From Lewinellaceae bacterium (GTDB lineage Bacteria > Bacteroidota > Bacteroidia > Chitinophagales > Saprospiraceae), in NCBI GenBank assembly GCA_020636445.1, contig JACJXV010000032.1, positions 1-41,158 on the forward strand: a stretch of 41,158 bases of DNA, in the 5' to 3' direction. The notes below the pieces were generated by a model. That model was not told the origin of the DNA. It saw nothing but the letters and a program-made list of their open reading frames with translations, and made no database searches. The translations under genes were made by a program, and so were the position numbers. Below, piece after piece: positions 25,429 to 33,456 of the stretch (position 1 is the stretch's first letter; each line of letters starts with the position of its first letter).

Positions 25429-26625
25429 CTACTGCTGGTCGTGAACGGCAAAGAAAATTTTGCTCTGATTGCCCAGGATCTTCGTAAACCCTTTCACATC
25501 ATCTCCACTCCAGCCTTTATTCATTTCCCCGTAATGCCCGAAAGCAGAATTCATCAGATCAAAGGGCGATTCAATCCCCTGTAAATCGAAGTGATAAGGC
25601 CGTAATTGTACACCCACCTTACCTGTTACCGATTGCTGGGTATCCTGCAGGAAATGTTCAATATTACGCATGACTGGCTCCAGAAACTGTCCTTCGTGCA
25701 GGAGCATTCCATACCAGTTGGCCAATTGATCTTTCCAGTACTGCTGCCACTTCGTCAGCACGTGTTTTTCCAGCAAGTGGTGTGCTTTGAGGATAATCAG
25801 GGGTGCTGCTGCTTCAAAGCCTACCCGGCCTTTGATCCCGATGATGGTATCCCCCACGTGAATATCTCTGCCAATGCCGTAAGGGGCGGCTATTTTTTCC
25901 AGGGCCTGAATAGCAGCCACCGGATGGCCAAACACCTGATCGTTGATGCCCTTCAATTCTCCTTGTTCGAAGTGAAGACTGACCACCTGTGGCGTTGTTT
26001 CGGAAACGGGTGTCGGATAAGCGCCTTCCGGGAGGGCTTGATCTGAGGTTAGGGTTTCGACACCGCCGACGCTGGTTCCCCACAATCCTTTGTTGATGGA
26101 GTATTTGGCTTTCTCCCAGCTCCAGTTAATTCCATGCTTTTGCAGGTAGTCAATTTCTTCCTGCCGTGCGAGCTTCAAATCCCGAATGGGGGTGATAATT
26201 TCCAGTTCTTCACCCAGGATGTGAAAAGCTAAATCGAAGCGTACCTGATCATTGCCCGCACCAGTACTCCCGTGCGCGACGGCTGCGGCATCGATATGTT
26301 TGGCGTAGCGGGCTGTTTCCAGTGCCTGGAACATCCGTTCAGCACTTACCGACAAGGGATAGGTGTTGTTGCGCAAAACGTTTCCGAAGATGAGGTACCG
26401 CACGCATTGCTCATAAAAATCGGTAACGGCATCCACAACCTGAAAGCTTTTGGCGCCCAGCTGCAGCGCACGCGCTTCAAGGTGAGCCACATCTTCCGGG
26501 GAAAAGCCACCTGTATTGACCGTTAGTGCATGTACTTCCAGGCCTTTTTCCCGGGTCAGGTACTGCACACAAAACGAGGTGTCAAGCCCCCCGCTAAAGG
26601 CCAGTACAACTTTATTATTTTTCAT
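25429..26625 (-). CDS. argG: Argininosuccinate synthase
   Basis: 398 residues. Condenses citrulline and aspartate with ATP to argininosuccinate. The PP-loop AFSGGLDTSFC is at 9-19, AAVAHGSTGAGNDQVRFD at about 115-132, and NKGLWGTSVGGVETL is ArgG-specific. Its start overlaps the upstream acyltransferase gene by 11 bases, so the two are probably coupled. It is the second gene of the leftward operon. All the usual motifs are present and no residue is obviously missing. Confidence 0.96.
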   Translation of the reverse strand: MKNNKVVLAFSGGLDTSFCVQYLTREKGLEVHALTVNTGGFSPEDVAHLEARALQLGAKSFQVVDAVTDFYEQCVRYLIFGNVLRNNTYPLSVSAERMFQALETARYAKHIDAAAVAHGSTGAGNDQVRFDLAFHILGEELEIITPIRDLKLARQEEIDYLQKHGINWSWEKAKYSINKGLWGTSVGGVETLTSDQALPEGAYPTPVSETTPQVVSLHFEQGELKGINDQVFGHPVAAIQALEKIAAPYGIGRDIHVGDTIIGIKGRVGFEAAAPLIILKAHHLLEKHVLTKWQQYWKDQLANWYGMLLHEGQFLEPVMRNIEHFLQDTQQSVTGKVGVQLRPYHFDLQGIESPFDLMNSAFGHYGEMNKGWSGDDVKGFTKILGNQSKIFFAVHDQQ

Positions 26626-27202
26626 TTTTGTCGGCTATTAGATGGGTTAGATTGTATTTCATTTTTTCTTCATCCTCTTTGGAGGGTGCCAGCATGGCCG
26701 TACATAGACACATCCGGCGCTGGTTGCGCTCGAGGATGTCAAAATTGGGGCAGCTCCGGCAGCCATCCCAAAAGGCTTCGTCCTGGGTGAGTTCGGAGAA
26801 TGTAACCGGCCGGTAGCCCAGATCCGAATTTATTTTCATCACGGCCAGGCTGGTCGTAATACCAAACACCCGGGCCTGTGGATATTTGTCGCGAGCTAAA
26901 TTAAAAACGGCTTCCTTAATTTTCCGGGCCATACCGTGCATCCGATAATCGGGATGCACCACCAACCCCGAGTTAGCCACATAGCGGTTGTGACTCCAAA
27001 CCTCAATATAACAGAACCCGATTACTTGTTCCCCATCAAAGGCAATGACAGCATTTCCATTGCGCATTTTGGTACGGATATACTCTGGTTTGCGCTCCGC
27101 AATCCCCGTTCCACGCGCTTTAGCAGATTCAGCGATCATTTGGCAGATGGCTTCTGCATACCCCTCGTGGTCAGCCGAGGTAACCGCGATTTTAATGTCC
27201 AT
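26615..27202 (-). CDS. GNAT acyltransferase, probable N-acylglutamate synthase of the arginine pathway
   Basis: 195 residues from the ATG at 27202; a TTG four codons earlier is also in frame but the GNAT fold begins right after MDIKIAVTSADHEGYAEAI. The acyl-CoA-binding motif A is visible as NSGLVVHPDYRMHGMARKI (about 77-95). Position as the first gene of the arg operon and absence of a canonical argA or argJ make it the likely first-step enzyme (acylating glutamate). A Cys-rich tail, CRSCPN then MCLC, could bind zinc or be redox-active. The acyl donor (acetyl- or succinyl-CoA) cannot be told. Other GNAT functions remain possible. Confidence 0.75.
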   Translation of the reverse strand: MDIKIAVTSADHEGYAEAICQMIAESAKARGTGIAERKPEYIRTKMRNGNAVIAFDGEQVIGFCYIEVWSHNRYVANSGLVVHPDYRMHGMARKIKEAVFNLARDKYPQARVFGITTSLAVMKINSDLGYRPVTFSELTQDEAFWDGCRSCPNFDILERNQRRMCLCTAMLAPSKEDEEKMKYNLTHLIADKNEK

Positions 27203-27443
27203 TCTCTTAGGCAATTACCAGGTGAATAGTTTACAATCAACCTGGATAGAGTGAAATAATGATTTACCAAAAGCGATATACTAGCCCATGGGGCTATCGG
27301 TCCGAGTTATTGGCAGGGAAAATGATGGGAAAATCCCACCCCGAGGGTTAATATGGAAAGTTACGCCCCGTAAGGGCGACGCAGAAATCGCGGACGGAAA
27401 GGAGCCAACGCGATAATTATATGACTGCTCAGATTTTGCATTA
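27203..27443 (-). promoter_or_regulatory. Long palindrome-rich leader of the arg operon
   Basis: About 240 bases between the predicted transcription start and the acyltransferase ATG. On the minus strand it holds the dyad cgccc-ttacg-gggcg and a tagcccc..gggcta dyad near 27283-27298, plus runs such as ccctcggggtgggattttccc. Such texture resembles the palindromic intergenic repeats seen in Saprospiria genomes. It may be an inserted repeat or may fold into a control structure. I see no leader peptide with arginine codons: a 61-codon frame here starts within the promoter box and has no such run. Confidence 0.4.
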
Positions 27444-27449
27444 CACGCA

Positions 27450-27481
27450 CAAAAGTAGCGGGTCATTGGATTAAATGCAAC
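27450..27481 (-). promoter_or_regulatory. Promoter of the arg operon
   Basis: On the minus strand GTTG (27481-27478) is followed after 20 bases by TACTTTTG (27457-27450), an exact TAnnTTTG -7 box with a plausible -33 element at the right distance. Transcription would start near 27443. It is the only good promoter between the operon and the divergent MFS gene. The 240 bases from here to the MFS gene at 27723 show no clear box or gene. Confidence 0.6.
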
Positions 27482-27722
27482 ACTTGCGCGAAGTTTTTAG
27501 CATTTTCCAAAATTCAGCCCCCCGCATTTGGATTATCAAAAATAACCAGCCCCTCGTTAGGTATTTCGCAAAACACTAGGGTGAGTATGCCTTGAAACAC
27601 CCTCTGGATCATTCGGATCTTCATGCACTGGGGAAGTCTCAGGGGCTGTTCCGTAAAGATCTGACCCAACAAAAGTTCCGAAATGCCAATAAAGCTGTAT
27701 TTTCCGTTAACAAAACGCACGT

Positions 27723-29093
27723 ATGAACCAGCAACGCTCCTTTGGTCTTTCCTTCGTCATCCTCACTGTCCTCTTTTTCCTTTGGGGGCTCCTGACATCC
27801 CTGAATGACATTTTAGTCCCGCACCTTAAAGCTGTTTTTGACCTGAAACACTGGCAGGCGCAGCTAATCCAGTTTTTCTTTTTCGGGGCATATTTTATCA
27901 TGAGTATCCCTGCCGGGATGATTATTCGGCGGCTGGGGTATAAAGGAGGTATTGTTGCTGGGTTATCCCTGATGGGATTGGGTTGTCTACTGTTTTACCC
28001 AGCCTCCACGATTCAGGAGTATGGTATCTTCCTGGTCGCTCTGTTTATCCTGGCTTCGGGAATTACGATCCTGCAGGTGGCCGCCAACCCTTACGTGGCT
28101 ATTTTAGGCCCGGAAGAAACGGCAGCCAGCCGCCTCAACCTGGCGCAAGGTTTCAATTCGTTGGGGCATACGATTGCCCCCCTGCTGGGTGCCTGGCTCA
28201 TTTTACAAAACACTGCAGTAGTCGATGTGAAAACCGTCCAGGGCCCCTACCTGGTTATGGCCGTTGTTTTACTGCTGATCGCACTGGTCTTCCGGCAGCT
28301 GCCGCTACCCAGTATTGAATACCAGAGTGATTCCCGTAAAGGTTTCCGGTTGCTGGACTACCCACACCTTTATTTGGGGGCTATTGCTATTTTCTGTTAC
28401 GTGGGTGCCGAAATAGCGATTGGCAGCTTCCTGGTCGAGTATTTCCGCTCCGATCCGACCATCGCCCTGGCCACTAAAACAGCAGGCAGCTACGTAGCCT
28501 TCTACTGGGGCGGAGCGATGGTAGGCCGTTTCATGGGAGCCATTGCGTTGAGTGATCAGCAGCATGCCGTACGTAAATCGCTGTACATGGCCCTGATCCC
28601 GCTGATCGGTTTTGGTGCTGCCCTCATTGTACTTACGACCAACGGTGGCGACACCCGCATGGCCTTCGGGTTCCTGGTCGTGATGCTGTTGAACTATGGC
28701 GCCTTTTTCCTCGGCAAGGGGATGCCAGCCCAAATTCTGATGATTTTCGCAGCAACGAATATCGTCCTGCTAATTATCACCATGAATACCGGGGGAACCA
28801 TCGCCATTTGGTCGGTACTGGCGATCGGTCTATTCAATTCGATCATGTGGTCAAACATTTTCACCATGGCGATCGAGCGGCTGCGGGAATTCACCAGCAT
28901 TGGCTCCTCCCTGCTGGTTATGATGATTGTCGGAGGGGCGATTATTCCGCCCCTCCAGGGCTTGGCTGCCGACATTCCCGGTATTGGCGTGAAATTCTCC
29001 TTTATCGTGCCAGCTATTGCCTATGCTTATCTGACCTATTACGGCTGGCGGCGCGGTAAAACTCCCGTACCGGTGGACAGTGCGGCTGCCTGA
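27723..29093 (+). CDS. FucP-like MFS sugar symporter
   Basis: 456 residues and about 12 membrane helices: an MFS proton symporter of the fucose permease (FHS) family. Features include FFLWGLLTSLNDILVPHLK at the start of helix 1, the cytoplasmic loop IRRLGYKGG between helices 2 and 3, and AANPYVAILGP in helix 4, all typical of FucP/glucose-galactose permeases. No fucose catabolic genes lie nearby, so the substrate (fucose, glucose, galactose, mannose or other) is unknown. It is divergent from the arg operon. A candidate promoter was not found. The product lies in the inner membrane. Confidence 0.88.
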   Translation: MNQQRSFGLSFVILTVLFFLWGLLTSLNDILVPHLKAVFDLKHWQAQLIQFFFFGAYFIMSIPAGMIIRRLGYKGGIVAGLSLMGLGCLLFYPASTIQEYGIFLVALFILASGITILQVAANPYVAILGPEETAASRLNLAQGFNSLGHTIAPLLGAWLILQNTAVVDVKTVQGPYLVMAVVLLLIALVFRQLPLPSIEYQSDSRKGFRLLDYPHLYLGAIAIFCYVGAEIAIGSFLVEYFRSDPTIALATKTAGSYVAFYWGGAMVGRFMGAIALSDQQHAVRKSLYMALIPLIGFGAALIVLTTNGGDTRMAFGFLVVMLLNYGAFFLGKGMPAQILMIFAATNIVLLIITMNTGGTIAIWSVLAIGLFNSIMWSNIFTMAIERLREFTSIGSSLLVMMIVGGAIIPPLQGLAADIPGIGVKFSFIVPAIAYAYLTYYGWRRGKTPVPVDSAAA

Positions 29094-29123
29094 CATTCTA
29101 AAAGACAATGGCTAATCCTTACT

Positions 29124-29163
29124 GACGTTGTATACGGTACGTGGCACGTACCGTATACGTCAC
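29124..29163. terminator. Bidirectional hairpin between converging genes
   Basis: gtatacggtacgtg (29130-29143) and its exact complement cacgtaccgtatac (29145-29158) are separated by one base. Outer tgac / gtca can extend the stem with a bulge. It sits 31 bases after the MFS stop and 34 bases before the thioredoxin stop. No T-run follows on either side. The placement suggests termination or transcript protection for both genes. Confidence 0.6.
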
Positions 29164-29191
29164 CAGCAATTCCAATAATCTTTCCGAACGC

Positions 29192-29983
29192 CTAGTAAAG
29201 CGCCATGTCAAACCGGCGACGATACTGACGTGTCAGCGGATGCTGCACACCCCAGGTATGAAAAACGGCTATGGCCAGGCGGCGCGGTAGTTCATCCGCG
29301 TAGTTTTTATCGGCCATCGTCGCCTGGATGATACGCAATACAAATTGCTCATGATCTCCTTGCGCTAATGCTCCCTGCGCCTGGGTTAACGCTTTGCCTG
29401 CCGGAGAATCATCAAACTCCCCAGCCAGGAAGGTATTGATCACCCGCAATTCCTCAGCACTTTCCCACAACGACAAATCATCCTGGTGAAAGTCTTCGAC
29501 CAGAGCCAGGGCTTTGGCCGGTTCCTGCCAAATCAATTGTTGAGCCAGTAATAAACAGGCTTCTTTATTGGCAGGGTTATCGGCTACATACGCCTGTAAC
29601 TGCGCAACACCCTCCGGGTCACCGTTGGCTACGGCGTCCTGAATGGCCGACCAGGCTTGTTTGGCATCATTGGGCAAATGCTCATCCAACCAGTCAAGAA
29701 TAGCTTTGCGGGGCAGTGCTCCGGCAAACTCGGCAATAACCTTCCCCTGGTAGAACATTTTCACATTGGGAATACTGCGAATCTGATACTGTCGCGCCAA
29801 ATCCTCCGCTTCTTCCGTGTTTACTTTTACCAGGGCCCATTGCCCTTCCTGTTCCTGCGCCAACTGCTCGATCGTAGGGCCCAGCACCCGACAAGGGCCA
29901 CACCAGGGCGCCCAAAAATCAACAACCACCGGTATTTCAAAGCTGCGCGTCAGAACATCCTGCTGAAAATCTATCATTCCCAT
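29192..29983 (-). CDS. cnoX: CnoX/YbbN-like thioredoxin with TPR tail
   Basis: 263 residues. The N-terminal thioredoxin domain (1-105) contains WCGPC at 27-31 and the cis-proline stretch SIPNVKMF. It is followed by a helical TPR-like tail with GDPEGVAQLQAYVADNPANKEACLLLAQQ and the conserved C-terminal RRRFDMALY. This is the layout of CnoX (YbbN), a chaperedoxin that binds unfolded proteins and passes them to GroEL. The intact CXXC predicts redox activity, as in Caulobacter CnoX, whereas E. coli CnoX has a degenerate site. Cytoplasmic; monocistronic as far as can be seen. Confidence 0.88.
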   Translation of the reverse strand: MGMIDFQQDVLTRSFEIPVVVDFWAPWCGPCRVLGPTIEQLAQEQEGQWALVKVNTEEAEDLARQYQIRSIPNVKMFYQGKVIAEFAGALPRKAILDWLDEHLPNDAKQAWSAIQDAVANGDPEGVAQLQAYVADNPANKEACLLLAQQLIWQEPAKALALVEDFHQDDLSLWESAEELRVINTFLAGEFDDSPAGKALTQAQGALAQGDHEQFVLRIIQATMADKNYADELPRRLAIAVFHTWGVQHPLTRQYRRRFDMALY

Positions 29984-30134
29984 GTATTCATCTTTTAATG
30001 TTGCACAATAGGGGGTTTCCTCTTAATATACATCATAATCATAACCCTGGTTGAACCGGATGTCAGGTCAGTTTTTGATCCCGCTTCTCTTTGGGGGTAT
30101 AGTACAAATAACACCTGCACAAAATCGTAGCACA

Positions 30135-30722
30135 ATGAGAAAAATCAGCGGCATTCTGGCAATCTTAATGATCTTCGCGCAATTCCTCCAAGGCCAGGAA
30201 GAAACGCTTTTCAGTGACCTGGATGTAACAGGAGCCTTTGGCGCACCCATTGTTGAGTTTAGCTCCATCAACGGCCAAAGCGGAACCACTGCCGGCGGTG
30301 GCGGTGCGCTGACGCTCGAAAATCTGTTCCTGGGCGGATATGGTATTGGCGCTAATTTTGCAAACTTTCAACTGGACAACAACACCTACGACCTCCGCCT
30401 CAAACACAGTGGCTTCTGGTTGGGCTATGTCACCTCTCCCGGCAAACTGGTCCACTTTTACAGCAGCGCCCGTATTGGCTGGGGGAAAGCCGAACTGCGC
30501 GGGGATGGCCCCGCCGCCGATAGCGATCGCATTTTTGCCCTCACTCCCGAGGCGGGAATTGAAGTCAACATTACAACCTGGATGAAAATAGGCCTCACAG
30601 GTGGTTACCGCTGGATTAATGGTATAACCCAGCTCCCCGGACTGGAAAACGCTGATTTTAGCAGCCCTATTGCAGGGATAACCTTCCGCTTTGGTGGTTT
30701 TTCTAACGAAGATTCCTGGTAA
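30135..30722 (+). CDS. Outer-membrane beta-barrel protein of unknown function
   Basis: 195 residues from the ATG at 30135, which begins a signal peptide MRKISGILAILMIFAQFLQG. An upstream in-frame ATG would give 28 extra, non-signal residues. The mature protein has eight or so short amphipathic strands with Gly-rich turns (SGTTAGGGGALTLENLFLGG, SGFWLGYVTSP, SSARIGWGKAEL, IGLTGGYRWI, GITFRFGG), as in small OmpW/OmpA-like barrels. No ligand or partner can be inferred. It stands alone between the thioredoxin gene and hemJ. Confidence 0.75.
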   Translation: MRKISGILAILMIFAQFLQGQEETLFSDLDVTGAFGAPIVEFSSINGQSGTTAGGGGALTLENLFLGGYGIGANFANFQLDNNTYDLRLKHSGFWLGYVTSPGKLVHFYSSARIGWGKAELRGDGPAADSDRIFALTPEAGIEVNITTWMKIGLTGGYRWINGITQLPGLENADFSSPIAGITFRFGGFSNEDSW

Positions 30723-30859
30723 AGGATACGAGCCAGTACTTGCCTAAGGAGCCGACTGATGGCCCCGTGCGCGTTATTTATTGAGTTGATAATCGTTCGT
30801 TGCGCTCACGCGGCTTATGGGGATTATTTTTTTTGGGACTTTAGTAGCCAATATGCCAC

Positions 30860-30968
30860 GCCGGTCCGAAGACCGGCCAATAAGTCCGTATGGAATCCGA
30901 AGATTCCAACGAACAAGGAGGTTAGTTTTTATCCTACGATAACTAAACTTTCGGAGTTTAGTTATCGT
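30860..30968. repeat. Array of three hairpins in an otherwise empty intergenic region
   Basis: Three perfect stem-loops follow each other: gccggtc-cgaa-gaccggc (30860-30877), tggaatc-cgaa-gattcca (30891-30908), and acgataactaaact-ttcgg-agtttagttatcgt (30936-30968). The first two share the loop CGAA. They occupy much of the 382-base gap between the barrel gene and hemJ. The only frame here, 30759-30989, translates through the hairpins and looks accidental. The third hairpin may terminate transcription of the barrel gene, but no T-run follows. Nothing else is recognisable in 30723-31104. Confidence 0.55.
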
Positions 30969-31104
30969 ACACCTTTCATACGCAACTAAACCCAGTCCCT
31001 TAGCAAATAACTAGAATCTCCTTACCGCTTTATTGAACACGCGGAATCGATGAACCAAGCATTAATGTTTATCTTTACCTCGTTCGCGATTAGCGTTTCA
31101 ATAA

Positions 31105-31665
31105 ATGCTGTTAGTTATGTTCTTTTTTGCCAAAGCACTGCATGTCGTTGGGTTTGTCGCCTGGTTTGCCGGCCTTTTTTACCTCGTTCGTATTTTCGTT
31201 TATCACGTAGAAGCGCTGCAGCAGCAAGAACCGGACCGTGGCATTTTAACCAGGCAGTACCATCTGATGGAGTGGCGGGTTTACCGGATCATTTGTCATC
31301 CGGCCCTGGTGATCACCTGGCTGTTTGGCGTATGGATGCTCTTGCTGCACGGCTGGGAGTGGCTGATGGTCAACCCCTGGATGCTGGTCAAGCTAGGTTT
31401 ATTAGTGCTACTGAGTAGCTACCACTTTTGGTGTGGCGGAATCATCCGCAGATTGGAGCAGGGTGAACTCGCATTCACTTCTTTTCAGTTTCGCTTGCTC
31501 AATGAAGTTCCTACCATTTTCCTGGTAAGCATCGCCTTGCTTGCTGTTTACCGCAACACCCTCAATTTCCTGTTGGCACTGGCGGGCATCATTGGCTTTG
31601 GCATTTTACTGGTATTGGCAACCAAAGCCTATCGGCGGGCTCGGGAAAGCGGAAAAGCACGCTAA
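31105..31665 (+). CDS. hemJ: HemJ-type protoporphyrinogen IX oxidase
   Basis: 186 residues and four or five membrane helices. HemJ oxidises protoporphyrinogen IX to protoporphyrin IX in heme synthesis at the inner membrane. The features seen are FAKALHVVGFVAWFAGLFYL with the conserved histidine (H13) in helix 1, RVYRIICHPALVITWLFG, and NPWMLVKLGLLVLLSSYH with the conserved lysine (K96); His and Lys are the residues shown to matter in HemJ. Length is typical. A start at the ATG four codons later is equally possible. The gene converges on the TPR gene with only five bases between stops, so both rely on the same small intergenic space. Confidence 0.9.
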   Translation: MLLVMFFFAKALHVVGFVAWFAGLFYLVRIFVYHVEALQQQEPDRGILTRQYHLMEWRVYRIICHPALVITWLFGVWMLLLHGWEWLMVNPWMLVKLGLLVLLSSYHFWCGGIIRRLEQGELAFTSFQFRLLNEVPTIFLVSIALLAVYRNTLNFLLALAGIIGFGILLVLATKAYRRARESGKAR

Positions 31666-31670
31666 GACAG

Positions 31671-33023
31671 CTACCCGCCGAAGAGTTTCTTCCAAATCCC
31701 ACTGCCGCCTTTTTGCTTGAGCAACTGTTCTGCCTGAGCAATTAAGGCTGGAACAATTTCCCAATTGGGATCCAGTTCATGGGCTATTTTGAAGTCGCTG
31801 AGGGCTTCTTTGGGTAAATCATTTTCCAGACAGATTACCCCGCGGTTCACGTAAGCGGCCTTGGCATAAGGATTCAGGTGAATGGCAACATTATAGGCTT
31901 CCACAGCACCCGGTGAATCCCCTTGCTGTTTGCGGATAAACCCTCGCCAGTAATGCATTTGGTCATCTTCGGGGTTTTCCGCCAAAAGAAGCTCCAGGTC
32001 AGCAGTAGCTTTATCATACGCTTCGATCAGGGCGTAAGCCATGCTGCGCAAGCGCCGACTATCATAGTGTTCAGGATTGCGTTCCAATGCTTCAGAAAAG
32101 TAGCGAATGGATTCCCGGTATTTTTCTTCCCGGAAGGTGACCAACCCAAAATTAAAGTAGTGCTGAAAATTATCCGCATCCATCCGCATGCCCCGTTCAG
32201 CATCCTCCAGGGCTTGCTTATTATTGCCCAGATTAGCTTGCACCAAGCTACGCATAGCATATACAGAGGCCAGGTCAATGCCCGCATTGGCTGCCTGGTT
32301 TAAATCAGCAAGGGCTAATTCGTAGTTTTCCAGGTTCATGTAGATAAGACCCCGATTGAGATATCCCGTTTTGAGCGAAGGGTTCTCTTCAAGGGTCCGG
32401 TTGATCCATTGCAAGGCCTCCTCCCAGGATTCCTCCTTGAGGAGCAGCACGGCTATATTGTGCATAGCCAGTGAATGGTGGGAATTTGCTGTAACTGCCT
32501 GAGTATAAAACTCCGCAGCCCCCACGGCATCACCGGTTTCTTCACGAATGACCCCCAGATAAAAGGCAGCATCCGCAGCCTGGGGGTCTTTCTGTAGCAT
32601 CTCCTCCAGGGTAGCAATAGCGCCGGCAAAATCCTGCTCATGGTAAAGACGGATACCCCGTTGGAGCAGCGATTCTTCTTCACCAGCTGAGACCGGTTTT
32701 ACCGCCGATAGATCAGTCACAGCCGATCCCGTATGTTGCCCCGACTGATTCCGCTTCCACGCCTGTTGGAGTTGCGTACACAGTTTGAGCAAGCTAAAAC
32801 TGATATTATTCAACTGTATTGAATATTCCGGGTAGGAAAGTAAATTCTTGAGACGATCCTGCTCCAGGCGTGTGTGTTGGGTGCGCAAATGCAACACCTG
32901 ATCGTAGGCTTCCGTATTTTCATCGCGTAAAAAATCGGCCAGTTCCACCAAGGATTGCTCCAGTGCACCATCACCGATTTTTTCCTTAATCGTATGGATA
33001 AAAGCCTGTTTCTCAGTTGCCAT
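31671..33023 (-). CDS. TPR-repeat protein with a possible N-terminal effector-associated domain
   Basis: 450 residues, no signal peptide or membrane segment. Residues 1 to about 95 (FIHTIKEKIGDGALEQSLVEL, FLRDENTEAYDQVLHLRTQH, YSIQLNNISFSLLKLCTQLQ) form a compact helical domain resembling the effector-associated domains (EAD11-like) that Bacteroidota place in front of signalling or conflict-system effectors. A variable linker (100-120) leads to a long run of TPR repeats from about residue 120 to 430 (RGIRLYHEQDFAGAIATLEE, AAFYLGVIREETGDAVGAAE and so on). No enzymatic domain follows. The TPRs suggest a protein scaffold. The EAD reading is by pattern only. Confidence 0.8.
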   Translation of the reverse strand: MATEKQAFIHTIKEKIGDGALEQSLVELADFLRDENTEAYDQVLHLRTQHTRLEQDRLKNLLSYPEYSIQLNNISFSLLKLCTQLQQAWKRNQSGQHTGSAVTDLSAVKPVSAGEEESLLQRGIRLYHEQDFAGAIATLEEMLQKDPQAADAAFYLGVIREETGDAVGAAEFYTQAVTANSHHSLAMHNIAVLLLKEESWEEALQWINRTLEENPSLKTGYLNRGLIYMNLENYELALADLNQAANAGIDLASVYAMRSLVQANLGNNKQALEDAERGMRMDADNFQHYFNFGLVTFREEKYRESIRYFSEALERNPEHYDSRRLRSMAYALIEAYDKATADLELLLAENPEDDQMHYWRGFIRKQQGDSPGAVEAYNVAIHLNPYAKAAYVNRGVICLENDLPKEALSDFKIAHELDPNWEIVPALIAQAEQLLKQKGGSGIWKKLFGG

Positions 33024-33095
33024 GGGTTAGCGGGTATTTTAAGCTTCAAGATAAGGGATTTTGCGGGCTTTGCCGGGGTTAGCATTTAGAAAGTT

Positions 33096-33400
33096 CGTTT
33101 ATGGGGTTTATGCCGCTCACTACGTTCGCCCCTACGGGCAAGTTCGGTTTATATCGTTCGCGTTGCTCACTCGGGTTATGTCGCTTCGCTTGGTTTATGA
33201 GGTTTATTTAGTTGAAATCAAAGCCAATGCGCTGCAGTAGGTGTATACCGCTTCGCTCGGTTTATGGGGTTTATGCCGCGATGCTCGGTTTATAAAGTTT
33301 ATTTAGTTAAAATTGAAGCCAATGCACTAACAGCTAATGCGCCAAAACCCAATACGCCAATTCCTAATGCGCCAACACGCTAACAGCTAACGCGCTAAAA
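33096..33400. repeat. Block of degenerate direct repeats between the TPR and MFS genes
   Basis: A 42-base unit (ggtttatgaggtttatttag...) at 33192-33233 recurs at 33287-33328 with six mismatches. A second unit, gtttatggggtttatgccgc, occurs near 33098 and 33259. The flank cgcttcgct[c/t]gg precedes both. From 33320 to 33395 a shorter, looser tandem follows with repeated aatgcgccaa and gctaacagcta elements. There is no frame and no terminator. This is typical of Bacteroidota junk repeats. Nothing else is visible in 33024-33407. Confidence 0.6.
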
Positions 33401-33407
33401 CACCGTT

Positions 33408-33438
33408 TTTGAATGATCCCACAATTGCGCTACCTTGC
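33408..33438 (+). promoter_or_regulatory. Candidate promoter of the MFS gene at 33457
   Basis: TTTG at 33408-33411 and TACCTTGC at 33431-33438 are separated by 19 bases, the normal Bacteroidota spacing; the -7 box deviates at the last two positions. It predicts a short leader of about 12 bases and excludes the upstream TTG as the translation start. Confidence 0.4.
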
Positions 33439-33456
33439 TGGAAACTTGTGGGCATC

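Noticed and set aside
27281..27466. Leader peptide of the arg operon (61 codons)
   Set aside because: Its start lies inside the predicted promoter box and it has no run of arginine codons.
30759..30989. 76-codon plus-strand gene between the barrel gene and hemJ
   Set aside because: It translates straight through three hairpins, has no domain-like pattern, and no ribosome-binding or promoter signal.
33096..33400. CRISPR array
   Set aside because: The repeats are not evenly spaced, have no unique spacers of constant length, and no cas gene is present.
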